A stretch of 64,000 nt of DNA from JAQUCI01 sp034932685 (GCA_034932685.1 JAYFOM010000024.1:1-64000), one strand, 5' to 3'; positions 45,250 through 54,320 are shown, counted from the stretch's first letter. The notes: generated by a model not told the origin, from the letters alone. A program made the numbers and translations.

Positions 45250-45455
45250 AAATTCGATGAAAAAGAAGTTATTGACTTAAACCTAAGCGAGGAATGATTG
45301 GTGTAAGATTCCGGTTGATGTCAAATGATTGACACTTTGAAGGAGTTATCTTGAAATTAGTAGGGATAAACGTTATCCGCGTTAAGGAATTAAGCGCACA
45401 TTTATGTGAATTAAGGTGGTACCGCGTATTAACGTCCTTATATGGACGTTTTTAA
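45250..45455 (+). promoter_or_regulatory. T-box leader with specifier region GACAC (Asp GAC, overlapping His CAC)
   Basis: The 5' part (GTAAATTC...ATGA...AAGAAGTTA) aligns with the valS leader. TTGAC and GTCAA form the helix above the specifier loop. ATGATT then precedes GAC at 45331-45333, the same context as before ATC in the ileS leader. Shifted by two bases the run also reads CAC (45333-45335), a histidine codon. The T-box TTAAGGTGGTACCGCG is at 45411-45426. AACGTCC and GGACGTT (45431-45450) plus Ts form the terminator. Asp is the better register, and the downstream genes are hisS and aspS. Confidence 0.9.
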
Positions 45456-45471
45456 TTTATAAGGAGAAACT

Positions 45472-46803
45472 ATGAGTAATTATCAAAAACCAAGAGGAAC
45501 CGATGATGTTTATGGGAGTGAGATAACAAAATGGCATTATATAGAAGCATTGATCAGAGAAATATGCTATTTATATCGTTATCATGAGATAAGAACACCA
45601 ATATTTGAACATACAGAAGTTTATAAACGACAAGAAGATAGCTCAGATATGGTCAACAAGGAAATGTACACATTTGATGACAATGGTGGTAGATCATTAA
45701 CCCTAAAACCAGAAGGTACAGCTGGTATTATCCGTGCATTTGTTGAAAACAAGCTATATAATACAACGGATCTACCGCTTAAGTTATATTATATTGCCCC
45801 AAATTTTCGCTATGAAAGACCCCAGAAAGGTCGGATGAGAATTCACTACCAATTTGGAGTTGAGGCAATAGGTGAGAAAAACCCAACAGTGGATGTTGAA
45901 GTTATTTTCTTAGGATACTCTTTATTAACTGCTTTAGGTTTACAAGATTTAAAGGTATTAGTTAATACTCTTGGTGATGATGAATCACGTAGTGCATATA
46001 GATCAGCTTTGAAGACGCATTTCAAGCAACACTTAGCATCAATGTGTCCTGACTGTCAAAAAAGATATGAACAAAACCCATTACGTATTCTTGATTGCAA
46101 GGTTGATAAAGAACATCCTGCTATGTTAAGTGCTCCTGAGATATCAGATTACCTGTCAGAGCAAGCTAAAACATATTTTGCAAGTGTTTTAAATGATCTT
46201 AAATTATTAGGTATTGATTATCAAATTGAACCTAAATTGGTAAGAGGCTTGGATTACTACTCAGACACAGTATTTGAAGTGGTTTCATGTAATAAAGATA
46301 TGGGTTCACAAGCAACGATATTTGGTGGTGGTAGATACGACAAACTTGTTGAATATTATGGTGGCCCTAAAATGAGTGGTATTGGGTTTGGTATGGGAAT
46401 TGAACGGTTGCTAGTTGCTCTTGAAGCTGAAGGAATCGATGTTGCCCAACCACACGAATGTGATTTATACATAATGCCGCTTGATGCAAGTTATCAAAGC
46501 GAAGCACTTGCTTTAGCAACAATCGCAAGATCAAACGGTTTTACGACTGACATGGATTATCAAAAACGTTCAATGAAAGCACAATTCAAAGCTGCTGATC
46601 GTGCTAACGCAAAGGTAATCGCAATACTTGGAGAAGATGAGATCAAAAGCAGTCAAGTCACACTTAAAAATACGTTGACGAAAGATCAAGTTACAGTTAG
46701 TTACTTTGATCTATTAGCAACACTTGAATCATGGTTAGTTGAAGAAGAGGATATTGATGAGCCACATGATCATGAAAATTGTGATTGTACACATCATCAT
46801 TAG
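45472..46803 (+). CDS. hisS: Histidyl-tRNA synthetase with a His/Cys-rich tail
   Basis: This class II synthetase charges tRNA-His. The 443-residue protein has the KPRGTDDVYGSE start, motif 2 (NFRYERPQKGRMRIHYQFGVE region, about 120-140), the histidine signature LVRGLDYYSDTVFEV and motif 3 GIGFGMGIERLLVAL, followed by the anticodon-binding domain (about 335-425). The last 14 residues read EPHDHENCDCTHHH. Such a metal-ligand-rich tail is not part of the core enzyme. It is first in the hisS-aspS T-box unit. Confidence 0.97.
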   Translation: MSNYQKPRGTDDVYGSEITKWHYIEALIREICYLYRYHEIRTPIFEHTEVYKRQEDSSDMVNKEMYTFDDNGGRSLTLKPEGTAGIIRAFVENKLYNTTDLPLKLYYIAPNFRYERPQKGRMRIHYQFGVEAIGEKNPTVDVEVIFLGYSLLTALGLQDLKVLVNTLGDDESRSAYRSALKTHFKQHLASMCPDCQKRYEQNPLRILDCKVDKEHPAMLSAPEISDYLSEQAKTYFASVLNDLKLLGIDYQIEPKLVRGLDYYSDTVFEVVSCNKDMGSQATIFGGGRYDKLVEYYGGPKMSGIGFGMGIERLLVALEAEGIDVAQPHECDLYIMPLDASYQSEALALATIARSNGFTTDMDYQKRSMKAQFKAADRANAKVIAILGEDEIKSSQVTLKNTLTKDQVTVSYFDLLATLESWLVEEEDIDEPHDHENCDCTHHH

Positions 46804-46812
46804 GAGAAAAAT

Positions 46813-48555
46813 ATGGAAAGAACACATAATAATGGCGAGTTAAGATTAAGCAATGTTAACACTAATGTTACTTTGATTGGCTGGGTCGCTAAAAGAAGAA
46901 ACTTGGGATCTTTAGTTTTTATCGATTTAAGAGACCGTACCGGCATTGTTCAAATAGTATGCGATGAGACATTGAGTCAACAGATAAAAGACGTTCGTAA
47001 TGAATACATTTTGGAAGTAACTGGAACAGTCAATGAAAGAAAAGATAAAAACGATAAACTTTTGACTGGTGAGATTGAAGTCAAAGCTTTAAAAATAAAT
47101 ATCATAAATAAAGCTGAAACAACACCGATCATAATCGCCGATGATACGGATGCTTTAGAAGATACTCGTTTAAAATATCGTTATTTAGATCTTAGAAGGC
47201 CAATCATGCAACAAAAATTATTTGAAAGAGCTCATATTACAAGAGTAATGCGTCGCTATTTAGAGGATAACGGCTTTATTGAAGTTGAGACACCAATCTT
47301 AACTGCTTCAACTCCTGAAGGAGCGCGCGACTTCTTAGTACCATCACGCGTCCATCCTGGCAGTTTTTACGCTTTACCACAATCACCACAATTGTTTAAG
47401 CAGTTGTTGATGGTAGCTGGTTTTGAGCGTTATTACCAAGTGGCTCGTTGTTTTCGTGATGAAGATTTACGTGCTGATAGACAAACCGACTTTACCCAAG
47501 TTGATATTGAAACAAGTTTTTTGAGCGAAGAACAAATTCAAGATTTAATGGAAAAAATGCTTGCGAAAGTCATGAAAGAGGTAAAGGGCATTGATATCAA
47601 GCTGCCGTTTATCAAGTTGCCATATCATGAAGCAATGAATCGGTATGGATCAGACAAACCAGATATTAGATTTGCGCTTGAACTTATTGATATCACAGAT
47701 ATTTTTAGCGACTCAAGTTTTGCTGTCTTTAGTTCACTTGATAATAGTGATAAAGCGATAAAAGCACTAGTAATACCTAATAAAGCACAAGCTACGCGCA
47801 AGGAAGTTGATCATTACACTGAATATGCGAAAAAATATGGTGCAAAGGGTTTAGTGGTTTTGAAATATGTTAATGCTCAAATAGAAGGTTCAGCTGTTAA
47901 ATTCTTCACAGAAAATCAGATTGAAAAACTTATAAAAGAACTTAAACTTAAAGAGAATGATCTTATATTGATTGTTGCTGATAAGTGGGAAAACACTTGT
48001 ACAGTACTTGGATCATTGAGGAATTATTTTAAAGAAGAATTACAATTGTGTGATCCTAACGAGTTTGCCTTTTTATGGGTTGTTGATTTCCCATTATTGG
48101 AGTTTGACGCAAGCGATAATCGTTATTATGCCAAACACCATCCTTTTACAAGACCAAAAGCTGAAGACATTGCCTTATTGGATAGTGATCCAAGCAAAGT
48201 TAAGGCTTGTGCTTATGATATGGTTTTAAATGGGTTTGAGTTGGGTGGTGGATCATTGCGAATTTATGATCAAACCTTACAAGCTAAGATGTTTAAAGTG
48301 TTAGGTTTTACAGAAGAACAGATTAAGCAACGCTTTGGTTGGTTTATTGAAGCCTTTCAATATGGAACGCCACCACATGGCGGTGTTGCCTTTGGCTTAG
48401 ATCGCATTGCTATGATCTTAACACATAGTGATTCATTACGTGATGTAATCGCTTTTCCAAAAACTGCTTCTGCATCTTGTTTACTTACAAATGCCCCCTC
48501 AATCGTTGATGTGAAACAACTTGATGAATTAGCGATAGCACTTAAGAATAAGTGA
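46813..48555 (+). CDS. aspS: Aspartyl-tRNA synthetase, bacterial type
   Basis: This class II synthetase charges tRNA-Asp. The 580-residue protein has an N-terminal OB-fold anticodon domain (about 1-105, VTLIGWVAKRRNLGSLVFIDLRD split around 17-40), catalytic motifs PQSPQLFKQLLMVAG, FRDEDLRADRQTDFTQVD and GVAFGLDRIAMIL, and the GAD insertion (about 275-400) of bacterial AspRS. It follows hisS by 9 nt and is followed by a candidate 6S RNA. Confidence 0.97.
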   Translation: MERTHNNGELRLSNVNTNVTLIGWVAKRRNLGSLVFIDLRDRTGIVQIVCDETLSQQIKDVRNEYILEVTGTVNERKDKNDKLLTGEIEVKALKINIINKAETTPIIIADDTDALEDTRLKYRYLDLRRPIMQQKLFERAHITRVMRRYLEDNGFIEVETPILTASTPEGARDFLVPSRVHPGSFYALPQSPQLFKQLLMVAGFERYYQVARCFRDEDLRADRQTDFTQVDIETSFLSEEQIQDLMEKMLAKVMKEVKGIDIKLPFIKLPYHEAMNRYGSDKPDIRFALELIDITDIFSDSSFAVFSSLDNSDKAIKALVIPNKAQATRKEVDHYTEYAKKYGAKGLVVLKYVNAQIEGSAVKFFTENQIEKLIKELKLKENDLILIVADKWENTCTVLGSLRNYFKEELQLCDPNEFAFLWVVDFPLLEFDASDNRYYAKHHPFTRPKAEDIALLDSDPSKVKACAYDMVLNGFELGGGSLRIYDQTLQAKMFKVLGFTEEQIKQRFGWFIEAFQYGTPPHGGVAFGLDRIAMILTHSDSLRDVIAFPKTASASCLLTNAPSIVDVKQLDELAIALKNK

Positions 48556-48584
48556 TTATACATATAGCGATATAAAATAGTAAA

Positions 48585-48593
48585 TGATATAAT
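48585..48593 (+). promoter_or_regulatory. Extended -10 promoter element of the 6S RNA candidate
   Basis: TGATATAAT ends 6 nt before G48600, the predicted first base of the RNA. No convincing -35 is seen. Confidence 0.5.
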
Positions 48594-48599
48594 TAATTT

Positions 48600-48746
48600 G
48601 CCCAAAGGAACAATATATTTCCAACAAATTGATTAAGGGAATTCGGATGTCATGTATTGATGTGAATGCCTAAATTAGGAATCCTAAAGATACATGCAGA
48701 ATACCCACCTGTATTAACAGGGAATAAATCAGCCTTTGGGCTTTTA
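48600..48746 (+). ncRNA. ssrS: 6S RNA candidate
   Basis: The 262-bp gap after aspS holds a long hairpin RNA. GCCCAAAGG (48600-48608) pairs with CCTTTGGGC (48733-48741) as a closing stem. A large open bubble follows (about 48609-48636 and 48707-48732). GGG-A-ATTC (48637-48644) then pairs with GAAT-A-CCC, and CATGTAT with ATACATG. The bubble's 3' strand contains the small hairpin CCTG-N6-CAGG. This is the architecture of 6S RNA, which mimics an open promoter and sequesters housekeeping RNA polymerase. Bacillus bsrA also lies beside aspS. At about 142 nt it is shorter than usual. Covariance-model support is missing. Confidence 0.72.
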
Positions 48747-48765
48747 TATGAAATCAATATTTAGA

Positions 48766-48794
48766 TTGTAATAATTATAAAAAAAAGCTAAAAT
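48766..48794 (+). promoter_or_regulatory. Possible promoter of yneF
   Basis: TTGTAA (48766-48771) and TAAAAT (48789-48794) have a 17-bp spacer, 24 nt before the start codon. Confidence 0.55.
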
Positions 48795-48817
48795 AACTAA
48801 GTAAAGGATGGTGCGTT

Positions 48818-49033
48818 ATGGAATTTTGGAGCTCATTACTATTTACGGTATTAGGGGTAGCCATCGGTGGTGGTTTAGGATTCTTTTTTACTCGTAAATA
48901 CTTTGAAAAGCAATTAAAAGAAAATCCTCCGATCAACGAGAAGATGATCAGAGCGATGTTTCTACAGATGGGAAGAAAACCATCAGAAGCGCAAATCAAA
49001 GCAGTCATGCGACAAATGGATGTTAATAAATAA
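48818..49033 (+). CDS. yneF: YneF family (UPF0154) small membrane protein
   Basis: The 71-residue protein has one transmembrane helix (about 5-25, with a GGGLGFFF stretch), then a basic linker and the conserved C-terminal motif NPPINEKMIRAMFLQMGRKP, then QIKAVMRQM. It matches the UPF0154 family found throughout low-G+C Gram-positives. The function is unknown. It is monocistronic and convergent with plsY. Confidence 0.9.
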   Translation: MEFWSSLLFTVLGVAIGGGLGFFFTRKYFEKQLKENPPINEKMIRAMFLQMGRKPSEAQIKAVMRQMDVNK

Positions 49034-49042
49034 GGTTTAAAA

Positions 49043-49078
49043 AAAGATATGATGTTGAGATGATCATATCTTTTTATT
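49043..49078. terminator. Bidirectional terminator between yneF and plsY
   Basis: AAAGATATGAT and ATCATATCTTT form an 11-bp stem with a 9-nt loop, with A/T runs on both sides. The right arm overlaps the plsY stop region. Confidence 0.8.
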
Positions 49079-49672
49079 TTTGAAGACGACAACTTTATTT
49101 TCAGTTTTATCTATCAGACGTTTTATATTTGAACGATGACGATATATGATAAGTGCTGATAAAAGAAAGGTGCAAACTATGACATAAATGTTTGATTGTA
49201 ATAATGTTAATATTGAAGCAATACTAACACTAATTATTGAAGCTAATGACACATAACTTGTAATAACAAGGATTAAAACAAATAAACTAAGTGAAATGAT
49301 AAAGATGCTTATATCTTTAAGAATGAAAAGGCCAACAGCCAAGAAATAGCCAAAGGTACTAGCAACGGCTTTACCTCCCTTAAATTCCGCGAATAAAGGA
49401 TAACAATGACCAACCGCGCACATCATACCTGTCATTACCGCATAATCTTTATGGTAAAGTGATACTAATAAAACAGGAACAAAAGCCTTTAAAGCATCAA
49501 GAAACGCTACTAAAAAACCATAATATTTACCTAAGACACGACCAGCATTAGTGCCACCTAAGTTGCCTGATCCGTATTTTCTAATATCGATATTGAAGAA
49601 AGCTTTTCCAACAACTAAACCCCATGGAATTGAACCAAAAAGATATCCAATAACCAGAAATAAGATTAACAC
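49064..49672 (-). CDS. plsY: Acyl-phosphate:glycerol-3-phosphate acyltransferase
   Basis: PlsY transfers an acyl group from acyl phosphate to glycerol-3-phosphate, the first step of phospholipid synthesis in most Gram-positives. The 202-residue protein has five hydrophobic helices. Motifs are GYLFGSIPWGLVVGK, YGSGNLGGTNAGRVLG, VGHCYPLFAEFKGGKAVAS. I chose the GTG at 49672, preceded by AAGAGGTG at 5 nt, because this puts the first helix at the N-terminus as usual. Upstream ATGs to 49738 add an odd extension running into the palindrome at 49723-49763. Confidence 0.95.
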   Translation of the reverse strand: MLILFLVIGYLFGSIPWGLVVGKAFFNIDIRKYGSGNLGGTNAGRVLGKYYGFLVAFLDALKAFVPVLLVSLYHKDYAVMTGMMCAVGHCYPLFAEFKGGKAVASTFGYFLAVGLFILKDISIFIISLSLFVLILVITSYVSLASIISVSIASILTLLQSNIYVIVCTFLLSALIIYRHRSNIKRLIDKTENKVVVFKNKKI

Positions 49673-49722
49673 TTGATCACCTCTTAGGTATTCTATCATA
49701 TCTTTTAGTAATTCAAAATGAA

Positions 49723-49763
49723 AAATACTTGACATCAATAAAGTATCTTGATGTCAAGTATTT
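49723..49763. repeat. 16-bp perfect inverted repeat between plsY and parE
   Basis: AAATACTTGACATCAA and TTGATGTCAAGTATTT are perfect complements, separated by 9 nt. Read on the minus strand the hairpin is followed by TTCATTTT and could end transcription. On the plus strand it abuts the parE promoter (-10 TATAAT at 49784-49789). It could be an operator, a terminator for antisense transcripts, or both. Confidence 0.85.
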
Positions 49764-49783
49764 AAATGTTTTGTTTATTTGGT

Positions 49784-49789
49784 TATAAT
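49784..49789 (+). promoter_or_regulatory. -10 element of parEC
   Basis: TATAAT lies 21 nt before the parE start. TTTAAA 17 bp upstream (49761-49766) is a weak -35 that overlaps the end of the inverted repeat. Confidence 0.5.
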
Positions 49790-49810
49790 TAGTAAAGAAA
49801 AGAGGAAGTT

Positions 49811-51739
49811 ATGGCTGAGAACTACAATGAGAAAAGTATTCAGATTCTTGAAGGCCTGGATGCTGTTCGCAAAAGACCGGGAATGTACATTGGCTCAACC
49901 GATAGTCGCGGTCTGCACCATTGCGTATGGGAAATCCTTGATAATGCGATTGATGAGGCATTAAATGGTTATGGCAAACAAATCAAAATTACCATTGAAA
50001 AAGAAGGCTCGATCGCAATTGAAGATGAAGGACGAGGTATGCCGGTAGGAAAACACTCGTCTGGCAAATCAACTTTGGAAGTAATTTTTACTATCCTTCA
50101 TGCAGGAGGAAAGTTTGATATAAGTGGTGGTTATAAAACATCTGGTGGTCTTCATGGCGTTGGTGCAAGCGTTGTTAATGCATTAAGTAGTTGGCTAGAA
50201 GTAACATCTTACTTCAATGGCAATGCTTATCAAATGACATTTAGCGAAGGTGGCAAAAAAGTAAGTTCACTTAAAGATTTAGGTAAAACCAATAAAAGTG
50301 GTAGTAAAGTCAGGTTTTATCCTGATAAGAAAATATTTAATAACGCTGAGTTTAACTACCTTACAATAATTGATCGTGCTAAAGAATGTGCATTCTTATT
50401 GAAGGGTGTGAACATTTGCGTTAAAGATGAACGACACAATAAACAAGAAAGCTTTCATTATGAAGACGGCTTAAAAGCTTTTATGGCCTATTTACATGAA
50501 GATCGTTCAACTTTTACACCTACTATTACTTTTAGTGGCAAGATGGGTGATATTAGTGTTGAATGTGCTTGTCAATATACCGATGATTATCAGGAGAATA
50601 ATTTTTCATTTGTTAATATGGTTAGAACTGTTGATGGCGGAACACATGAAATTGGTTTTAAAACAGCTGTAACAAAAGTACTTAATGATTATGCTCGTAA
50701 ATATGGTTTATTAAAAGATAAAGAGCGTAATTTTGAAGGCGTAGATGTTCGTGAAGGATTAACAAGTATCATTGTTGTGGGTATTCCAGAAAATTTACTG
50801 CAGTTTGAAGGTCAAGTTAAAAGTAAATTAGGTACACCTGAAGCTAAAAGTGTTGTTGAAAGTATTGTAAGTGAGAAGCTTACTTATTACCTTGAAGAAA
50901 ATAAAGAAATAGCTTTAGCGATCATTAAGAAGATCCAAAAAGCATCGACAGTAAGAGAAGCTGCTCGTAAAGCTCGTGAAGAAGCACGTAAGGGCAAAAA
51001 GAACAATAAAGCAGAAAGGATACTATCTGGTAAGTTAGCACCAGCTCAATCAAAAGACAGTCGTAAGAACGAACTGTTTTTGGTGGAAGGTGATTCGGCT
51101 GGTGGTAGTGCTAAACAAGGAAGGGATAGTCGTTATCAAGCAATATTGCCTTTAAGAGGAAAAGTACTGAATACAGAAAGAGCAAAGATTAGTGATATTG
51201 AGAAAAATGAAGAGCTTAATACAATCATCCATGCGATCGGAGCTGGTGTTGGAAACGACTTTGATCATCGTGATTGTAACTATCAAAAAGTTATAATCAT
51301 GACAGATGCTGACACTGATGGCGCACATATACAAGTATTATTGCTTACCTTTTTCTATCGTTACATGCGATCTTTAATAGAAAATGGCATGGTATACTTG
51401 GCTCAACCACCATTATATAAGACAAGCAAAGGTAAAGAGATATACTATGCTTATACTGATGAAGAACTAGTTGCGATCAAAAATAGGATTGGCAAATGTG
51501 AAATTCAACGATACAAAGGATTAGGTGAAATGAACGCCAATCAGTTATGGGAAACAACGATGAACCCCCAAACGCGCACATTATTGCAAGTGAAGCTAAC
51601 TGATGGTTTTTTAGCTGAACGTAAAGTTACGGTATTAATGGGCGATAATGCTGAAAATCGTCGTAATTGGATTGAAGAGAATGTCGCTTTTACTTTAGAG
51701 GATAATTTTATCGCGGAGTTAGTAAATGAAAAAAGATAG
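49811..51739 (+). CDS. parE: DNA topoisomerase IV subunit B
   Basis: ParE is the ATPase subunit of the enzyme that separates replicated chromosomes. The 642-residue protein has a GHKL ATPase domain (EGLDAVRKRPGMYIGSTD, about 13-30, EILDNAIDEAL and GGLHGVGASVVNALS), a transducer domain, and a TOPRIM domain with EGDSAGGSAKQGRD and DADTDGAHI. GyrB is the close alternative, but RGLHHCVWEILDN and the adjacent ParC partner favour ParE. It overlaps parC by 14 nt. Confidence 0.94.
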   Translation: MAENYNEKSIQILEGLDAVRKRPGMYIGSTDSRGLHHCVWEILDNAIDEALNGYGKQIKITIEKEGSIAIEDEGRGMPVGKHSSGKSTLEVIFTILHAGGKFDISGGYKTSGGLHGVGASVVNALSSWLEVTSYFNGNAYQMTFSEGGKKVSSLKDLGKTNKSGSKVRFYPDKKIFNNAEFNYLTIIDRAKECAFLLKGVNICVKDERHNKQESFHYEDGLKAFMAYLHEDRSTFTPTITFSGKMGDISVECACQYTDDYQENNFSFVNMVRTVDGGTHEIGFKTAVTKVLNDYARKYGLLKDKERNFEGVDVREGLTSIIVVGIPENLLQFEGQVKSKLGTPEAKSVVESIVSEKLTYYLEENKEIALAIIKKIQKASTVREAARKAREEARKGKKNNKAERILSGKLAPAQSKDSRKNELFLVEGDSAGGSAKQGRDSRYQAILPLRGKVLNTERAKISDIEKNEELNTIIHAIGAGVGNDFDHRDCNYQKVIIMTDADTDGAHIQVLLLTFFYRYMRSLIENGMVYLAQPPLYKTSKGKEIYYAYTDEELVAIKNRIGKCEIQRYKGLGEMNANQLWETTMNPQTRTLLQVKLTDGFLAERKVTVLMGDNAENRRNWIEENVAFTLEDNFIAELVNEKR

Positions 51740-54260
51740 TATAAAAGAAGCAATCGTGTTGCCATCACCATTTGAAGATATCATGGCTGACCGTTTTGGC
51801 CGTTACTCGAAATATATCATTCAAGATCGAGCTTTACCTGATGTTCGCGATGGTTTAAAGCCAGTACAACGACGTATTCTATATGCGATGCATAGTGATG
51901 GCAATACGGCTGATAAACCTCATCGCAAAAGTGCCAAGACAGTAGGTCTTGTCATTGGTAATTATCATCCTCATGGTGATTCTAGTGTCTATGATGCCAT
52001 GGTTAGATTATCGCAAGAATGGAAAATGCGCATACCATTAGTAGATATGCATGGAAATAATGGCTCTATTGATAATGATCCTGCAGCTGCGATGCGTTAT
52101 ACTGAAGCTCGATTAAGTAAAATATCATCATTATTATTGAAAGATATTGATCAGCAAACCGTTTTATTTGCGCCAAATTTTGATGATTCTCTAAATGAAC
52201 CAACGGTGTTACCAGCACAGTTTCCAAATCTTTTAGCTAATGGTACAACAGGCATTTCTGCTGGTTACGCTACCAACATTCCTCCTCACAATCTAAATGA
52301 GATAATTAATGCGATAATACTAAGGATCAATGATAGCTCAGTTGGGCTTAAAGATATCATGAATATCGTTAAAGGACCCGATTTCCCTACAGGTGGCATA
52401 GTGCAGGGAAAAGAGGGCATTAGTGATGCATTTAAAACAGGTAAAGGTAAGATCATAATTCGCAGTAAAACAGAGATTGTTGAAACCAAAACAGTTAAGC
52501 AGATAGTTATAAAAGAGATTCCCTTTGAAGTCGTTAAATCAAATTTAGTTAAACAAATAGATGACATCAGATTAGGCAAAGATGCTCAAGGTATTTTAGA
52601 TGTTCGCGATGAATCTGATCGAAACGGTTTAAAGATCGTTGTAGATATCAAGAAGGATCAAGATACAAATCTAATTCTGAATTATTTACTAAAGAAGACA
52701 TCTTTACAGATTTCTTATAACTATAATATGGTTGCGATTGTAAATAAAAGACCAATGCAATTAGGCTTAATGGCTATGATTGATGCGTATATAAATCATC
52801 GTCAAGAAGTAGTATTAGCCAGAAGTCATTATCAATTAAGTAAAATCACGGAAAGATGTCATATCTTAGATGGTTTGATCAAGGCTGTATCGATCATGGA
52901 TGATATAATAGCGATAATTCGCAGTTCAAAAGATAAAAGTGATGCGAAAGAACGCTTAAAACAACGTTTTGGTTTCACTGAAATTCAAGCAGAAGCAATT
53001 GTAACCTTGCGTTTATATCGTTTAACATCTACAGATATTTTTCAATTGAAAGAAGAATATGCTCAACTTGTAAAGCAAGAAGCGATTTTAAGAGCGATCA
53101 TTAACGAAAAAGATGTCTTAAATCAACTGATCGTAAAAGAATTGAAGGAAGTTAATAGCTTAATGTATATGCCAAGATTGACTGATATCCATGATCAAGT
53201 TGAAGAAATCGTGATCGACAAGCAAAGCATGATCGTTAATGAGCGGGTAATGGTAACTGTAAGTCGTGATGGTTATGTTAAACGCGTTTCACTTAGATCT
53301 TTTAACGCAAACGCTAACGATACAATGACTGGCATAAAAGAGACAGATCAACTAATTGGAGTAACTGAATGTGATCTTCTTGATAATTTGTTATTAATTA
53401 CCTCAGGTGGCAACTATCTATATATTCCAGTTTATGAAATACCTGATGCAAAGTGGAAAGATGTTGGTAATCACTTAAATACATTATCTACAATCAATGG
53501 TGATAAGATAATTAATGCATTTATTGTTAAATCACTTAAAAGCGAGGCTTGGATAATCACGATTACTAAAAAGGGTATGATAAAGACCACATTGCTTTAT
53601 GATTTAAATACACTAAGATTTAACCGCTCATATAATCTTATGGGGTTAGTTAAAAATGATGAAGTCGTTGACGCTGATATTGCATATTTAAACAATGAAG
53701 TAGTTTTAACTACTAAAGGTGGTAATGTTGTTAGATATACGCTTGATCAATTACCGATCACATCACTAAAAGCTAAAGGTGTCAAAGCTATCAACTTAAA
53801 CAATCTTGATCAATTACAAAGTTTAAGTATTATCAATAATACTTATGATAGTTTGATCGTTATCAATGACAAGGGTGGAATCAAGCGAATTAGACTGAAG
53901 GACATTGTTAATAATAATCGACCGGTTAAAGGTGATACTTTATTCACTAAAAAGAAGAGTAATCCTGTAATGATAAGATACACAAAAGCGACATCTACCT
54001 ATGATGAGATAGCGTTTTATAATGAACAACTTATCAAAGTAATAAGTAAAGATGTTTCCTTAATGGGTAAAGAAAGTACATTCTCTACTATGATCGAATT
54101 TAAGAAAGATTGGTATATGATTAAAACGATAACTGAAGTTAAGATCGTTGATCTACGTGAAGAGATCATTGTAAAGCAAACTGCTAATAAAGAGGAAAAT
54201 GATGATAAAGCTGGTGAAGACTTTGAATTTATCGCACTAGATGTTTTTGATGATAGGTAA
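51726..54260 (+). CDS. parC: DNA topoisomerase IV subunit A
   Basis: ParC cleaves and religates DNA. The 844-residue protein has a breakage-reunion domain with RALPDVRDGLKPVQRRILYAM, the quinolone-resistance region HPHGDSSVYDAMVRLSQ (about 81-97), and the active-site Tyr125 in AMRYTEARL. Asp90 stands where ParC often has Glu. The C-terminal beta-pinwheel has irregular repeats (about 510-800), and the protein ends in an acidic tail. It forms an operon with parE. Confidence 0.95.
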   Translation: MKKDSIKEAIVLPSPFEDIMADRFGRYSKYIIQDRALPDVRDGLKPVQRRILYAMHSDGNTADKPHRKSAKTVGLVIGNYHPHGDSSVYDAMVRLSQEWKMRIPLVDMHGNNGSIDNDPAAAMRYTEARLSKISSLLLKDIDQQTVLFAPNFDDSLNEPTVLPAQFPNLLANGTTGISAGYATNIPPHNLNEIINAIILRINDSSVGLKDIMNIVKGPDFPTGGIVQGKEGISDAFKTGKGKIIIRSKTEIVETKTVKQIVIKEIPFEVVKSNLVKQIDDIRLGKDAQGILDVRDESDRNGLKIVVDIKKDQDTNLILNYLLKKTSLQISYNYNMVAIVNKRPMQLGLMAMIDAYINHRQEVVLARSHYQLSKITERCHILDGLIKAVSIMDDIIAIIRSSKDKSDAKERLKQRFGFTEIQAEAIVTLRLYRLTSTDIFQLKEEYAQLVKQEAILRAIINEKDVLNQLIVKELKEVNSLMYMPRLTDIHDQVEEIVIDKQSMIVNERVMVTVSRDGYVKRVSLRSFNANANDTMTGIKETDQLIGVTECDLLDNLLLITSGGNYLYIPVYEIPDAKWKDVGNHLNTLSTINGDKIINAFIVKSLKSEAWIITITKKGMIKTTLLYDLNTLRFNRSYNLMGLVKNDEVVDADIAYLNNEVVLTTKGGNVVRYTLDQLPITSLKAKGVKAINLNNLDQLQSLSIINNTYDSLIVINDKGGIKRIRLKDIVNNNRPVKGDTLFTKKKSNPVMIRYTKATSTYDEIAFYNEQLIKVISKDVSLMGKESTFSTMIEFKKDWYMIKTITEVKIVDLREEIIVKQTANKEENDDKAGEDFEFIALDVFDDR

Positions 54261-54266
54261 ATGTAT

Positions 54267-54295
54267 TTGATAGCTATCTTATAATTCGTTATAAT
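54267..54295 (+). promoter_or_regulatory. SigA-type promoter of the smc operon
   Basis: TTGATA (54267-54272) and TATAAT (54290-54295) have a 17-bp spacer, starting just after the parC stop. A 10-bp palindrome GATAGCTATC (54269-54278) overlaps the -35 and spacer. Confidence 0.7.
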
Positions 54296-54320
54296 GTATA
54301 AGCGTAGATTGAGGTGTCAT

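Noticed and set aside
49672..49738. N-terminal extension of PlsY from ATG 49738
   Set aside because: It would start inside the palindrome, lacks a ribosome site and adds residues not typical of PlsY. GTG 49672 has a good site.
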